A stretch of 64,000 nt of DNA from Pelagimonas varians. Its GTDB lineage: Bacteria > Pseudomonadota > Alphaproteobacteria > Rhodobacterales > Rhodobacteraceae. Under the pieces are notes generated by a model. The model was not told the origin of the DNA and did no database searches. It was given only the letters and a program-made list of their open reading frames with translations. The position numbers and the translations under genes are program-made. Location of the stretch: contig NZ_QKMF01000015.1 in assembly GCF_003208435.1 (NCBI RefSeq), positions 51,091-115,090 on the forward strand. Direction: 5' to 3'. Position 1 is the first letter of the stretch. Each line of letters starts with the position of its first letter. Below are positions 18,052 through 27,479 of the stretch, one piece after another.

Positions 18052-18954
18052 CTAGGTATCGTCAAGGGCGCGTAATGAGCGTCTGTGCTCCAAAATTTCC
18101 TCTTGAATAAAGTCGCGGAAGGCCGAGACCCGTTTGGATTGACGCAACTCTTCAGGATATGCAAGAAAAACAGGCACTTCGACTGACTCTACATCAGGCA
18201 GCACCCGAATGATGTCCGGATTTCCATCGATGATATAGTTTGGCAGCACTCCGATCCCGAGATTCGACGCAACTGCTTGTAGAACACCGAAATAATTGTT
18301 CACGGTAAGCGTTTTATGTGTGTGATCCAATAATTCTTCGTTCAGCTTCATACCGGCGCGTACCTGCGCGGATTGCGGGTTCTGACAAATCAGCCGGTGA
18401 TCCTTCATGTCCTCGATAGATTCCGGCATGCCATTCGCCTCAATGTACTCCGGCGACGCATACAGGCGCATTTGAATGGCCATCAATCGTTTGCGAATCA
18501 AGTCTGCCTGACTTGGCTCTTTCATACGAATGGCGACATCCGCCTCTCGCATCGGTAGGTCGAGCACCCGTTCTTCAAGCATCAGATCAATCTTGAGGTC
18601 CGGATATTTCTCATACAGTTTGGCCAGACGCGGGGCGAGCCACATGGCCCCAAAGCCATTTGTAGTGGTCACCCGCAATTCACCGAAAACTTCTTCTTCG
18701 CTGTCGTGGATACGCGCCGTTGCGGCTTCTATCCGTTTTTTCATCGAAGTGGTCGTCTCAAAAAGCAATTCGCCTTGTTCGGTCAGAATCAGCCCCCGCG
18801 CGTGGCGATGAAACAAGGTGGTATTAAGCGAATCCTCAAGAGCACGAATTTGCCGAGACACCGCTGATTGCGACAAATGCAGGTAGTCACCGGCATGGGT
18901 CAGACTCCCCGCGTCGGCAACCGCATGAAATATTCGGAGCTTGTCCCAGTCCAT
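18052..18954 (-). CDS. LysR-family transcriptional regulator
   Basis: A 300-residue LysR regulator. The N-terminal winged HTH (LRIFHAVADAGSLTHAGDYLHLSQSAVSRQI, quoted in part) occupies residues 5-60, followed by an effector-binding domain with the usual LRVTTTNGFGAMWLAP start near 92. It is transcribed divergently from the indolepyruvate oxidoreductase gene with 167 bp between starts, the standard arrangement for a LysR regulator and its target. Effector unknown; an aromatic keto acid would fit the neighbour but is inference only. Confidence 0.9.
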   Translation of the reverse strand: MDWDKLRIFHAVADAGSLTHAGDYLHLSQSAVSRQIRALEDSLNTTLFHRHARGLILTEQGELLFETTTSMKKRIEAATARIHDSEEEVFGELRVTTTNGFGAMWLAPRLAKLYEKYPDLKIDLMLEERVLDLPMREADVAIRMKEPSQADLIRKRLMAIQMRLYASPEYIEANGMPESIEDMKDHRLICQNPQSAQVRAGMKLNEELLDHTHKTLTVNNYFGVLQAVASNLGIGVLPNYIIDGNPDIIRVLPDVESVEVPVFLAYPEELRQSKRVSAFRDFIQEEILEHRRSLRALDDT

Positions 18955-19121
18955 ATTAGCAACTTCCGCCTTTGTTAGCGCTCTCTTTACGACATAAACC
19001 CTTACTTGAAACGGACCATAACGTAACGGGTGAAAAAGACAAAAAATTCCCTATACAGGTCAGCAATTGTGACCTAATATTGCGCTATATTAGAATTGTA
19101 TTCGGCGAGGGGAGGCGTGCG

Positions 19122-22100
19122 ATGACCACTCAAAAGGTATCACTGAACGACCGTTTTGATCTGACCAAGGATCAAGTATTGCTCAATGGCACGCAGGCGC
19201 TTGTGCGCTTGATGCTCACCCAAGCCGCCCGCGACAAGGCGGCCGGTTTGGATACGGCGGGTTATGTGACCGGCTACCGCGGATCCCCCCTTGGGGCGGT
19301 TGATCTGCAAATGAGCAAGGCAGAAAAATTCCTGACCGAAGCTCAGGTGACATTCCAAGAAGGTCTGAACGAAGATCTTGCGGCCACCGCACTGTGGGGC
19401 GCACAGCAAGCCGAGCTTCGCGGCGAAGGCAAATACGACGGTGTGTTTGGGCTGTGGTACGGCAAGGGCCCCGGTGTTGACCGGTCCGGAGATGTGATGC
19501 GCCATGCCAATATGGCGGGCACCTCGCAGTATGGCGGCGTGTTGATGGCTATGGGCGACGATCACACCGGCGAAAGTTCAACCGTATTACACCAATCCGA
19601 ATGGGCATTGGTCGATGCCTATATGCCGGTGGTGTCCCCTGCTGGCGTTCAGGAAATCATCGACTACGGTTTGTACGGCCTTGCTCTGTCGCGGTTCGCG
19701 GGCGTTTGGGTCGGGTTGAAAACCATGAAGGACACGGTCGAGGCGACAGCCGTTGTCGATGGACGTCCTGACCGCATGCAACTTGTTTTGCCAGAGTTCG
19801 AGATGCCCGAAGGCGGGTTGAATATTCGTCTGGGCGACACCCCGCATGCCCAAGAAACCCGAATGATTGACTACAAGCGTTTTGCGGCAGAGGCGTTCAG
19901 CCATGCCAACAAAATGGACAAGCGCATGTGGGGCAAACCGGGGGCCAAAATCGGCTTTGTGTCCGCAGGCAAAAACTGGCTGGATTTGCAGCACGCGCTG
20001 TCCTTGCTGGGGATTGATGAGGCTGAGGCAGAACGTCTGGGAATCACCACCTATAAAGTTGGTCAGACCTTTCCTTTGGATATGAAGGGCTTCACCACCT
20101 GGGCCGACGGTCTTGATTTGATTGTTGTTGTCGAAGAAAAGCGCAAATTGATCGAGGTTCAGATCAAAGAAGCGATCTTTGACACCCGCAAGGGGCGCCG
20201 TGTGTATGGCTGGTACAAGGGCGGCACCGGAGATGTCGGCCGCGAAGAATTGTTCCCGACCCGCGGGGCGCTCGATCCGATCTGGATTGCGCAAAAACTG
20301 GGCGGTATTCTGATCGAGGAAGGGCGGGGCACCGACGGTATTCAAGCCGGGCTTGCGCAGTTGGCAGAGACAACCCGCGCCGACAATGCCGAAGAAATTG
20401 CCACCCGCACACCATGGTTCTGTTCGGGCTGTCCGCACAACAGTTCTACCAAAGTACCCGATGGCAGCCGCGCCTATGCCGGTATTGGTTGTCATTATAT
20501 GGTGCAATGGATGGACCGCGAAACCTCTGGTTTTACCCACATGGGGGCCGAAGGCGCGAATTGGATCGGCGAGGCTCCTTTTTCCAAAACCGAACATGTG
20601 TTCCAGAACCTTGGCGATGGCACCTATAACCATTCGGGCATTCAAGCGATCCGTGCGGCGATGTCCGCGAACACGACAATCACCTACAAAATACTGTTCA
20701 ACGATGCCGTGGCCATGACTGGCGGGCAGGCAAACGAAGGCGGCCTCACTCCGCAGCGCATTGCCGCCGAAGTTTTGGCTATGGGGGTGCAGCACCTAAC
20801 CGTTGTCTATGATGAAAAAGAAGACGTCGACCAAAGCCTGTTCCCCAAAGGGCTGACATTCCAAGAACGGGTGAACATGCCGGTGGTGCAGGCCGAAATG
20901 GCCAAGACCAAAGGCGTGTCGGTGATTTTGTACATTCAGACCTGCGCTGCCGAAAAGCGCCGTCGCCGCAAACGCGGGACATTCCCCGATCCGGACAAAC
21001 GGGTGTTTATCAACACCGATGTGTGCGAAGGCTGCGGCGATTGCGGCGTGCAATCAAACTGTGTGTCGATTGTCCCAGCAGAAACGGAACTGGGCCGCAA
21101 ACGCGCGATTGACCAGTCCTCGTGCAACAAGGATTTTTCCTGCGTCAACGGTTTTTGCCCATCCTTTGTGACCGTGCAAGGCGGCACTGTGAAAAAGGCA
21201 GCGACCCGCGAATTGGACCTGCCGGATTTGGCTGAACCGGAATTGCCAGTGATCAATGGCACCCACAACGTTGTCATCACCGGCGTCGGCGGTACTGGTG
21301 TTGTCACCATTGGCGCGGTTTTGGCACAGGCAGCTCAGATCGACGGCAAAGGCGCGGCAATGATGGAAATGGCTGGTCTCGCCCAAAAGGGCGGCGCGGT
21401 GCATATTCATTTGCGTCTGGCCGAAAAGCCCGAAGACATCAGCGCTGTGCGCGTCGCAACGGGCGAAGCCGATGCGTTGATTGGCGGCGATCTGGTGGTT
21501 TCTGCAGGTGCGAAAACCCTTGGGCTGACCAGCGTTGGCCGCACGGGCGCGGTGGTCAACAGCCATGAAATCGTGACCGGGGCCTTTACCCAGGATCCAA
21601 ATTTTGCTCTGCCGACCGACCGCTTGCAATTGGCGCTTGAGGCGCGGATGCAAGACAAGGTTGCGATGTTCGATGCCTCGGATCTGGCCAAGGCAACCTT
21701 GGGCGACAGCATCTTTTCCAACATGATGATCCTTGGCGCGGCTTGGCAACGCAGCCTGGTTCCGCTGAGCCATGAAGCGATCACCACCGCGATTGATCTA
21801 AACGGTGCAGCCGTTGCAAAAAACCTGCGCGCCTTTGAAATCGGGCGTTGGGCGGTGCAATTCCCCGAAGATGCCGCCAGTTTTGCCGCACCAAAAGTTG
21901 TGGCACTGCCAAAGACACTGGATGAAAAAATCGCATTTCGCCGCGCTCATCTGGTCGCATACCAAGGCAAAGGTCTGGCCAAGCGGTTTGACAAGCTTTT
22001 GGCGCAAATCACCGATCCAGCGCTCAAGGAATCCGTGGCCAAAGGGTATCACAAGCTGCTGACCTATAAAGATGAATATGAGGTCGCACGCCTGCATCTG

Positions 22101-22541
22101 GAGACCCAAGCCAAGGCGGAGAAGGTTTTTGAGGGGGATCTGAAAATGACCTTTCACCTGGCCCCGCCGATGCTCACAAAAACAGGCCCCAATGGCCGAC
22201 CAATGAAAAAAGAATACGGTATGGGGATGCTTCGTGGCTTTCGCTATCTGGCAAAACTAAAGGGGCTGCGCGGCACGCCGTTTGATCCCTTTGGCCGAAC
22301 CGAAGAGCGCAAGATGGAGCGTGCTTTGATCAAGCAATACCAGCGCGATATGGCCGAATGGTTGCCCAAGGCGGATGGTGTGAATGCGGATGCATTGAGA
22401 GCACTGGCCGAACTGCCATTAGACATTCGCGGATTTGGTCCGGTCAAGCAGGCCAACGAAGCCAAGGCCGCCAAACGCCGTGAGGAAATATTGGTGGCGC
22501 TGCGCCAAGGTATCTCGGAGATGTCCAAAGCAGCAGAGTGA
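19122..22541 (+). CDS. Indolepyruvate ferredoxin oxidoreductase, fused alpha/beta
   Basis: A 1139-residue fusion of the IorA- and IorB-like subunits, which oxidatively decarboxylate aryl pyruvates (or related 2-oxo acids) to acyl-CoA with ferredoxin as acceptor. Order: TPP/PP domain near the N-terminus (GYVTGYRGSPLGAVD), a CSGCPHN motif near 430, a GDGTYNHSG TPP-binding region, a 4Fe-4S segment CEGCGDCG near 640, and an IorB-like domain GVGGTGVVTIGAVL near 720. The ATG at 19122 has GGGGAGG upstream; a longer frame from 18972 runs through the divergent promoter. A strong terminator follows. Fused forms are usual in Roseobacters. Confidence 0.92.
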   Translation: MTTQKVSLNDRFDLTKDQVLLNGTQALVRLMLTQAARDKAAGLDTAGYVTGYRGSPLGAVDLQMSKAEKFLTEAQVTFQEGLNEDLAATALWGAQQAELRGEGKYDGVFGLWYGKGPGVDRSGDVMRHANMAGTSQYGGVLMAMGDDHTGESSTVLHQSEWALVDAYMPVVSPAGVQEIIDYGLYGLALSRFAGVWVGLKTMKDTVEATAVVDGRPDRMQLVLPEFEMPEGGLNIRLGDTPHAQETRMIDYKRFAAEAFSHANKMDKRMWGKPGAKIGFVSAGKNWLDLQHALSLLGIDEAEAERLGITTYKVGQTFPLDMKGFTTWADGLDLIVVVEEKRKLIEVQIKEAIFDTRKGRRVYGWYKGGTGDVGREELFPTRGALDPIWIAQKLGGILIEEGRGTDGIQAGLAQLAETTRADNAEEIATRTPWFCSGCPHNSSTKVPDGSRAYAGIGCHYMVQWMDRETSGFTHMGAEGANWIGEAPFSKTEHVFQNLGDGTYNHSGIQAIRAAMSANTTITYKILFNDAVAMTGGQANEGGLTPQRIAAEVLAMGVQHLTVVYDEKEDVDQSLFPKGLTFQERVNMPVVQAEMAKTKGVSVILYIQTCAAEKRRRRKRGTFPDPDKRVFINTDVCEGCGDCGVQSNCVSIVPAETELGRKRAIDQSSCNKDFSCVNGFCPSFVTVQGGTVKKAATRELDLPDLAEPELPVINGTHNVVITGVGGTGVVTIGAVLAQAAQIDGKGAAMMEMAGLAQKGGAVHIHLRLAEKPEDISAVRVATGEADALIGGDLVVSAGAKTLGLTSVGRTGAVVNSHEIVTGAFTQDPNFALPTDRLQLALEARMQDKVAMFDASDLAKATLGDSIFSNMMILGAAWQRSLVPLSHEAITTAIDLNGAAVAKNLRAFEIGRWAVQFPEDAASFAAPKVVALPKTLDEKIAFRRAHLVAYQGKGLAKRFDKLLAQITDPALKESVAKGYHKLLTYKDEYEVARLHLETQAKAEKVFEGDLKMTFHLAPPMLTKTGPNGRPMKKEYGMGMLRGFRYLAKLKGLRGTPFDPFGRTEERKMERALIKQYQRDMAEWLPKADGVNADALRALAELPLDIRGFGPVKQANEAKAAKRREEILVALRQGISEMSKAAE

Positions 22542-22581
22542 TCCGTCATAAAAGGGTTACCGGTTTGTAGCAAAAATTAGG

Positions 22582-22622
22582 CCCCTGCGGTGTTTCCTTG
22601 TGTGGGAACCCGCAGGGGTTTT
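22582..22622 (+). terminator. Rho-independent terminator after the ior gene
   Basis: A long GC-rich hairpin: outer arm CCCCTGCGG pairs with CCGCAGGGG, with an inner GTTTCC/GGGAAC stem, followed by TTTTGATTT. It isolates the oxidoreductase gene from the acyltransferase gene. Confidence 0.85.
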
Positions 22623-22656
22623 GATTTAGGGAATTGCCAAGCAAAAGGCTGAAACT

Positions 22657-23559
22657 ATGAACACGCCCCTTTGGACCCAAGCAGATAGGCATGCAGCCCG
22701 CGACATTTCATACGCCCATTCTGCGCAAAGCAAACCGGGCCGGGCGATGATCCGATTGATGGAAAATGCCACCGGCCGGCTGGGCTTGATCAAGCGGGCG
22801 CAAGGCTATGAGGATGAAGTCGCGCGGGGCCGTGACTTTTGGCAAGTCATGGTGGATCGCTATGGGCTTGAACTTGATGTTATCGGCGGTGCGTTGGACA
22901 ATATCCCTGAAAACGGGCCACTGATTGTGATTGCCAACCACCCTTACGGCATTCTTGATGGGCTGATGATGGGGCATATTTTGTCGGTTGTGCGGGGGGA
23001 TTTTCGCATTCTGGCCCACCGCATTTTCCGCAAAGCAGAAGAGCTGGATCGCATTGTCCTGCCCGTCAGTTTTGACGACACCCGCGAGGCTGTCGCGCTG
23101 AACCTTGAGACCCGCAAAGAAAGCCTGCGCTATCTGGGGCAGGGCGGCTGCATCGGGATCTTTCCGGGCGGTACTGTGGCGACGGCGGAAAAGCCTTTTG
23201 GCCCACCGATGGATCCGGGCTGGCGCAGCTTTACTGCGCGGATGATCGAAAAGTCGAATGCTACGGTGGTGCCGGTCTATTTTGACGGGCACACATCGCG
23301 ATTGTTCCAGCTGGCCAGCCACCTGCATGCGTCCTTGCGGATGGGTCTTTTGATCAAGGAATTTCGCGATCGCACCGATGCACCAGTGCGGGTTTGCATC
23401 GGAAAGCCCATCGCACCCGCCAAAATTGAGGCATATCGTGGCAATGCGCGTGGACTGATGGATTTCTTGCGCAAGTCCACATATGATCTATCCCCGAACC
23501 CAAGCCAAACCTATGACTTCGGGTTCGAGTTCGAGGCAAAACACAAGATCCGCAGATAA
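22657..23559 (+). CDS. Lysophospholipid acyltransferase family protein
   Basis: A 300-residue PlsC-like acyltransferase. Motif I appears as [10 protein letters not shown] (NHxxxxD type with Pro-Tyr) near residue 90 and motif III as [16 protein letters not shown] near 170, where the acceptor phosphate is bound. It could acylate lysophosphatidate or a lyso-aminolipid; Roseobacters make ornithine and glutamine lipids with such enzymes, but no olsB-like partner is present here. It overlaps no neighbour; murI begins 28 nt downstream, so the two may be co-transcribed. Confidence 0.8.
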   Translation: MNTPLWTQADRHAARDISYAHSAQSKPGRAMIRLMENATGRLGLIKRAQGYEDEVARGRDFWQVMVDRYGLELDVIGGALDNIPENGPLIVIANHPYGILDGLMMGHILSVVRGDFRILAHRIFRKAEELDRIVLPVSFDDTREAVALNLETRKESLRYLGQGGCIGIFPGGTVATAEKPFGPPMDPGWRSFTARMIEKSNATVVPVYFDGHTSRLFQLASHLHASLRMGLLIKEFRDRTDAPVRVCIGKPIAPAKIEAYRGNARGLMDFLRKSTYDLSPNPSQTYDFGFEFEAKHKIRR

Positions 23560-23587
23560 AGCCGGATCAAAGGCAAAGGGTAGTGCA

Positions 23588-24400
23588 ATGGCAGTCGGTA
23601 TTTTTGATTCTGGACTGGGTGGTTTAACGGTTCTGGATGCGGTGTCCAAAGCGCTGCCAGAGGTGCCGTTTGTCTATTATGGCGACAATTCCCATGCCCC
23701 TTATGGGGTGCGCGACGCTGATGACGTTTACAACCTCACCACCGCAGCCGTGGAACGGCTGTGGGACGAAGGCTGTGATCTGGTCATTTTGGCCTGTAAC
23801 ACCGCATCGGCAGCCGCGCTGCGCCGGATGCAAGAAAGCTGGATTCCGAAAGACAAACGTGTGTTGGGGGTTTTTGTTCCCCTGATCGAAGCGATGACAG
23901 AACGGCAGTGGGGTGACAATTCCCCACCGCGCGAAGTGGCTGTGGAACATGTTGCGCTGTTTGCGACGCCAGCCACAGTGCGCAGCCGTGCCTTTCAGCG
24001 CGAACTGGCCTTTCGCGCCATTGGCGTTGATGTAGAAGCGCAGGCCTGTGGTGGATTGGTCGATGCAATTGAAGACGGTGACATGATTTTGGCCGAGGCC
24101 TTGGTCCGGTCACATGTCGAAGCATTGAAGCGCAAAATGCCGGATCCGCAGGCAGCGATTTTGGGCTGTACCCATTATCCGCTGATGCAAGAGGTGTTCC
24201 AAGACGCGCTTGGGCCCGATGTAACTGTCTATTCACAGGCAAATCTGGTTGCGGATTCCTTGGCGGACTATTTGAAGCGCCATCCCGCGATGATCGGGGC
24301 AGGGCAAGAGGCCAAGTTTTTGACAACAGGTGATCCGAAAAAAGTGTCGGTTCATGCGACGCAGTTCTTGCGCCGCGAAATCAAATTTGAGGCGGCTTAA
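23588..24400 (+). CDS. murI: Glutamate racemase
   Basis: A 270-residue racemase that supplies D-glutamate for peptidoglycan. Both catalytic cysteines are visible: [11 protein letters not shown] near residue 73 and LGCTHYPLM near 190, plus the N-terminal [13 protein letters not shown]. The ATG at 23588 follows AAAGGG; the open frame to 23483 overlaps the acyltransferase gene and is not used. A bidirectional terminator lies downstream. Confidence 0.96.
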   Translation: MAVGIFDSGLGGLTVLDAVSKALPEVPFVYYGDNSHAPYGVRDADDVYNLTTAAVERLWDEGCDLVILACNTASAAALRRMQESWIPKDKRVLGVFVPLIEAMTERQWGDNSPPREVAVEHVALFATPATVRSRAFQRELAFRAIGVDVEAQACGGLVDAIEDGDMILAEALVRSHVEALKRKMPDPQAAILGCTHYPLMQEVFQDALGPDVTVYSQANLVADSLADYLKRHPAMIGAGQEAKFLTTGDPKKVSVHATQFLRREIKFEAA

Positions 24401-24410
24401 TCTTCGAACA

Positions 24411-24447
24411 TGAAAACGCCCACCGGCACGGGTGGGCGTTTTCATTT
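24411..24447. terminator. Bidirectional terminator between murI and yiaA-like gene
   Basis: A 14-bp perfect inverted repeat TGAAAACGCCCACC / GGTGGGCGTTTTCA with a 6-nt loop gives T-rich flanks in both directions. It lies between two convergent genes and can end both transcripts. Confidence 0.9.
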
Positions 24448-24465
24448 GGCGTCCGATCTGTTGGA

Positions 24466-24741
24466 TTAGTCTTCGCGCAGCGCGTCTTCCAGCATCTTTT
24501 CATTGCGGGCTTCTTCGATGCGGTTGATGCGGTCGGCGTTCATGCGCATGTCAAACTTGTACTTCACCACGTTGATCAGGCTGATGGTCAGTAAAACAAT
24601 CCCCATTCCCCAGTACCCTTTGGTGGCCAGCGGCACGTCTACGGACAGCCAAAGCGATACACCCAGCAGAAGATAAGCAAGCACAACACCGGCTGAGTTG
24701 ATGAACATGATCATGCCGTTTTCTTTGGATTCATTATGCAT
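24466..24741 (-). CDS. YiaA/YiaB-type two-helix inner membrane protein
   Basis: A 91-residue protein with two hydrophobic helices (about residues 12-30 and 38-60) joined by VPLATKGYWGMG, whose KGYxxMG segment is the YiaAB two-helix signature. A charged, helical tail (RINRIEEARNEKMLEDALRED) follows. AGGACC precedes the ATG. It lies 54 nt downstream of pspA and is probably co-transcribed with it, which suggests a role in envelope stress. The function of YiaAB proteins is not established. Confidence 0.75.
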   Translation of the reverse strand: MHNESKENGMIMFINSAGVVLAYLLLGVSLWLSVDVPLATKGYWGMGIVLLTISLINVVKYKFDMRMNADRINRIEEARNEKMLEDALRED

Positions 24742-24795
24742 TTTTTGGTCCTGACTTTTGAATTTTATGGTTGAAATTTGTGTTGGGGGAAGGGG

Positions 24796-25473
24796 TCAGT
24801 GCATGGATTTGATGCGGGCGAGCACATCATTGGCAGTGCTTTTGGACTTGGGGCCAAACCCTTGATCGGCCATGCGGTCGGCCAGATCCGACTTGTCTAA
24901 ACCGGCGTCGATTTCCTTAAGGATCTGCCCTTGCTCAAAGGGGGCATCTTTTTGCAAAACACGGGCGATCAGCTCTTCGGCCTCTTCAAACGACGTGTCT
25001 TTGGACACATGCGCATTTAGACGCTTTTGGATATGCTGCTCTTTCTTGGCGGCGCGGGCGGCAATGGCCCCTTGTTTTAGATCGATAATGCGGCGGTTGG
25101 CGGTTTCAACCGATTGACGTAGCTGCAAAATGCGGGTTTCGAGGCGCTGGATCGTGCTGCGGCGCAAGGTGAGTTCGTTTTCCATCTCAGCGATCGCTTG
25201 GGCGGCCTGAGTGGCAAGATCAGCGCGGTCGCCGTCCATTGCCTCTTTGGCACGGGCCATCAAATCGGAGATCTTACCTTCAAGCGTTTCGGCTTGCCGG
25301 CTTTCGGCGCGCTCTCGCTGGATCAAGCTGGCCAGAGAATATTTGGCGGCTTTTAGGCTGGCCGCAGCTTCGCGGATCTTTTGATCAATCAGTTCGATAC
25401 TGTAGTGGTCGCGGACGTTTTCTTCGGCGCGTGCATTAGCACCGGCAATCAACGTTTTCAATGTTCCAAACAT
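24796..25473 (-). CDS. pspA: PspA/IM30-family membrane stress protein
   Basis: A 225-residue, highly helical, Ala/Glu/Arg-rich protein starting MFGTLKTLIAGANARAEENV, typical of PspA/IM30/Vipp1 proteins. These bind stressed inner membrane and form ESCRT-III-like oligomers. A long coiled-coil region (about residues 25-145) and a shorter C-terminal helical part are visible. AGGAG lies upstream of the ATG. Three TGAAC-N3-GTTCA palindromes fill the 111-bp gap in front of it, indicating control by the adjacent TetR protein rather than by PspF and sigma-54; no sigma-54 promoter was seen. Confidence 0.87.
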   Translation of the reverse strand: MFGTLKTLIAGANARAEENVRDHYSIELIDQKIREAAASLKAAKYSLASLIQRERAESRQAETLEGKISDLMARAKEAMDGDRADLATQAAQAIAEMENELTLRRSTIQRLETRILQLRQSVETANRRIIDLKQGAIAARAAKKEQHIQKRLNAHVSKDTSFEEAEELIARVLQKDAPFEQGQILKEIDAGLDKSDLADRMADQGFGPKSKSTANDVLARIKSMH

Positions 25474-25502
25474 GTCGCTCTCCTGTTTAACGTTCAGCGC
25501 TG

Positions 25503-25572
25503 TGAACGATGTTCATGAAATTGGTATAACGAGAGTGTGAACGTTGTTCAATCTATAAATGAACGATGTTCA
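25503..25572 (+). promoter_or_regulatory. Three tandem TetR-type operators upstream of pspA
   Basis: Three 13-bp palindromes TGAAC-N3-GTTCA lie at 25503-25515, 25538-25550 and 25560-25572. Centre trinucleotides are GAT, GTT and GAT read as TGAACGATGTTCA and TGAACGTTGTTCA. An overlapping wider repeat CGTTCA-N6-TGAACG covers 25491-25508. A fourth copy is upstream of the tetR gene itself (26198-26210), so the TetR protein is the natural candidate ligand. Confidence 0.75.
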
Positions 25573-25584
25573 TTTTACGTGGCG

Positions 25585-26175
25585 TCACTGAACTCGGGAA
25601 AGAACCTGTGCAATCATTTGTTCGATCTGAGCAAGGGGAACACCGGAGATCCGTTTTTCCAATCCCAACAACACAATTCCATGCACAGATGAAAAGAGGG
25701 CGCGTGTTAACAAATCAAGTTCATGTTCGGGCATGTCGGGAAACAATTCGGCCAGCGGCGCCGCAATATAAGAGAACAAACCGCCGAGTGCATCCAAGTA
25801 CCATTGAGGCACCGGACCATCCGCCGACATTTCAACATCAAACAAGGCGCGCCAGAGAAAGGCATGCTCAGCAGCGAAATGCAGATAGGCATGGGACATG
25901 GCAATCAGGCGGTCGCGAGGCGGCTGATCGGCGGCGGCTGCGACCGAGGCTGCGACGCTTGACCCAAGCCTGCGGAACGTCCGGCCGTTCACCTCTAGCA
26001 CCAAAGCGTCAAGGTCAGTGAAATGCGTGTAGATGGCACCAACTGCACATCCTGCCTCTTTGGCAAGGCCGCGCGCGCGCAGCGACGAAAGGCCCTCTGC
26101 GGCAATCTGGGCCTCGGCCAATTCAATCAGCTTTTTGCGCAGGGCAGCTTTGCGGGCTTTGGTTGCATCTGACAT
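25585..26175 (-). CDS. TetR-family transcriptional regulator of the pspA unit
   Basis: A 196-residue TetR repressor. The HTH lies in about the first 60 residues ([27 protein letters not shown], quoted in part), with a C-terminal helical ligand-binding domain. The ATG at 26175 is preferred over 26214 because the latter would place an operator palindrome inside the coding region. Its gene lies directly upstream of pspA on the same strand, and copies of one palindrome precede both genes, so it probably represses itself and pspA-yiaA until a ligand (possibly membrane-active) is bound. The ligand is unknown. Confidence 0.88.
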   Translation of the reverse strand: MSDATKARKAALRKKLIELAEAQIAAEGLSSLRARGLAKEAGCAVGAIYTHFTDLDALVLEVNGRTFRRLGSSVAASVAAAADQPPRDRLIAMSHAYLHFAAEHAFLWRALFDVEMSADGPVPQWYLDALGGLFSYIAAPLAELFPDMPEHELDLLTRALFSSVHGIVLLGLEKRISGVPLAQIEQMIAQVLSRVQ

Positions 26176-26197
26176 GGATAGAGGCCTTGCTATTGGT

Positions 26198-26210
26198 TGA
26201 ACGCCGTTCA
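26198..26210 (+). promoter_or_regulatory. TetR autoregulatory operator
   Basis: TGAACGCCGTTCA is the fourth copy of the TGAAC-N3-GTTCA palindrome, centred 29 bp upstream of the tetR start codon. Its presence argues for autoregulation and for the shorter tetR start. Confidence 0.7.
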
Positions 26211-26278
26211 TCAATTAGCAAGAAAACGCGCGTGACAAAAGGCCAAGCTGCATTCATCGCGCCGCTTGCGCAAACCTA

Positions 26279-26307
26279 TTGAAACGAAGCTGCGGCACAG
26301 GTATACG
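26279..26307 (+). promoter_or_regulatory. Promoter of the argC leader
   Basis: TTGAAA (26279-26284) and TATACG (26302-26307) are separated by exactly 17 nt. Transcription would start near 26314, just at the AAGGAG of the leader peptide. Confidence 0.5.
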
Positions 26308-26326
26308 GCGGGAAAGGAGATCACTT

Positions 26327-26362
26327 ATGCCCGATAAGGCCGTCCCGTTCTTGCGACGATGA
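26327..26362 (+). CDS. Short leader peptide ending Arg-Arg, upstream of argC
   Basis: An 11-codon open frame, MPDKAVPFLRR, with a near-perfect ribosome-binding site (AAGGAG, 7 nt spacing). The last two sense codons are CGA CGA (arginine) just before TGA. A hairpin (CAAGGCT/AGCCTTG, 26373-26390) begins 10 nt later, followed by a T-rich tract, and argC starts at 26451. The layout is that of ribosome-mediated attenuation: stalling at arginine codons when charged tRNA-Arg is scarce would change folding before argC. This is inference; it could also be a chance frame. Confidence 0.5.
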   Translation: MPDKAVPFLRR

Positions 26363-26372
26363 TTTTGGCGCT

Positions 26373-26425
26373 CAAGGCTGCATAGCCTTGGATTGATCTT
26401 TGTTTTCTGGCCCGCGCTTAGGGCC
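26373..26425 (+). promoter_or_regulatory. Possible attenuator structures before argC
   Basis: A 7-bp stem (CAAGGCT / AGCCTTG, loop GCAT, 26373-26390) is followed by GATTGATCTTTGTTTTCTGG, an imperfect T-rich tract. A second stem GGCCC / GGGCC lies at 26409-26425. The terminator is weak by eye, so transcriptional or translational attenuation are both possible. Confidence 0.4.
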
Positions 26426-26450
26426 ACCCCCAACCAGCACGAGACGTAAT

Positions 26451-27479
26451 ATGTCGCATTCCATCGCCATCATTGGTGCGTCCGGTTATACCGGCGCTGA
26501 ACTTATCCGGCTTTTGGCCACGCATCCCAGCTTTGAGATCAAGGCGCTTGCTGCCAATTCCAAAGCGGGTCAGCCCTTGGCCAATGTCTTTCCGCATCTG
26601 CGCCATCTGGATTTGCCGGATTTGGTGACATGGGAAAAGATTGACTATTCCCAGATTGATCTGTGTTTTTGCGCCTTGCCGCATAAGACCAGCCAGGAGG
26701 TGATCTCGAAGCTGCCAAAATCGGTAAAGATCGTTGATCTGTCCGCAGACTTCCGACTGCGCGATCCGGCGGAATATGAAAAGTGGTATGGCAACGCCCA
26801 TTCTGCCGTCGAAATGCAAAGTGAAGCGGTCTATGGTTTGACCGAGTTCTACCGTGACGAAATTTCTCAGGCGCGGTTGGTGGCAGGCACAGGCTGCAAC
26901 GCGGCGACGGGACAGTATGCTTTGCGGCCTTTGGTTGCTGCTGGCGTGATTGATTTGGATGAAATCATCCTTGATCTGCAATGCGGAGTGTCCGGCGCGG
27001 GACGCTCGCTCAAAGAGAACCTTTTGCATGCTGAACTAAGCGAGGGCACAAACGCCTATGCCGTTGGTAGTACGCATCGCCATTTGGGTGAGTTTGATCA
27101 AGAGTTCAGCGCCATAGCGGGACGGGACGTGAAAATCCAGTTCACGCCGCATCTTGGACCGTTCAATCGCGGCATTCTGGCCACCGCCTATGTACGGGGT
27201 GATAGCGATGCGGTCTTGGCGGCTTTGCAATCCGCCTATGAGGATGAGCCATTCGTTGAAGTGCTGCCAAAGGGCGAAACACCGTCCACACATCACGTGC
27301 GCGGCTCGAACTATTGCCATATCGGCGTGGTCCAAGACCGATTGCCGGGCCGGGTGATTGTGGTTGCAGCTCTGGATAACCTGACCAAGGGCAGCTCTGG
27401 TCAAGCGTTGCAAAACGCCAACCTTATGCTGGGTGCCCCCGAGACGGCAGGCTTAACGCTGGCCCCTTGTTTTCCGTAG
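26451..27479 (+). CDS. argC: N-acetyl-gamma-glutamyl-phosphate reductase
   Basis: A 342-residue enzyme of arginine synthesis, reducing N-acetylglutamyl phosphate to the semialdehyde with NADPH. Visible are the Rossmann start ([18 protein letters not shown]), the catalytic-cysteine segment [17 protein letters not shown] near residue 148, and [15 protein letters not shown] near 234. The ATG at 26451 is used; upstream frame to 26400 overlaps the leader structures. Other arg genes are not adjacent. The leader peptide and hairpin upstream suggest control by arginine supply. Confidence 0.95.
   Translation: MSHSIAIIGASGYTGAELIRLLATHPSFEIKALAANSKAGQPLANVFPHLRHLDLPDLVTWEKIDYSQIDLCFCALPHKTSQEVISKLPKSVKIVDLSADFRLRDPAEYEKWYGNAHSAVEMQSEAVYGLTEFYRDEISQARLVAGTGCNAATGQYALRPLVAAGVIDLDEIILDLQCGVSGAGRSLKENLLHAELSEGTNAYAVGSTHRHLGEFDQEFSAIAGRDVKIQFTPHLGPFNRGILATAYVRGDSDAVLAALQSAYEDEPFVEVLPKGETPSTHHVRGSNYCHIGVVQDRLPGRVIVVAALDNLTKGSSGQALQNANLMLGAPETAGLTLAPCFP

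Noticed and set aside
16690..18990. Shared TGTCGTAAAGAG string upstream of purL and of the LysR gene
   Set aside because: A 12-base match is expected many times by chance in 64 kb, and no regulator family fits.
19587..20795. 402-residue minus-strand open frame inside the indolepyruvate oxidoreductase gene
   Set aside because: Antisense to a well-supported 1139-residue enzyme; composition is that of a reverse-frame shadow and no start signal is seen.
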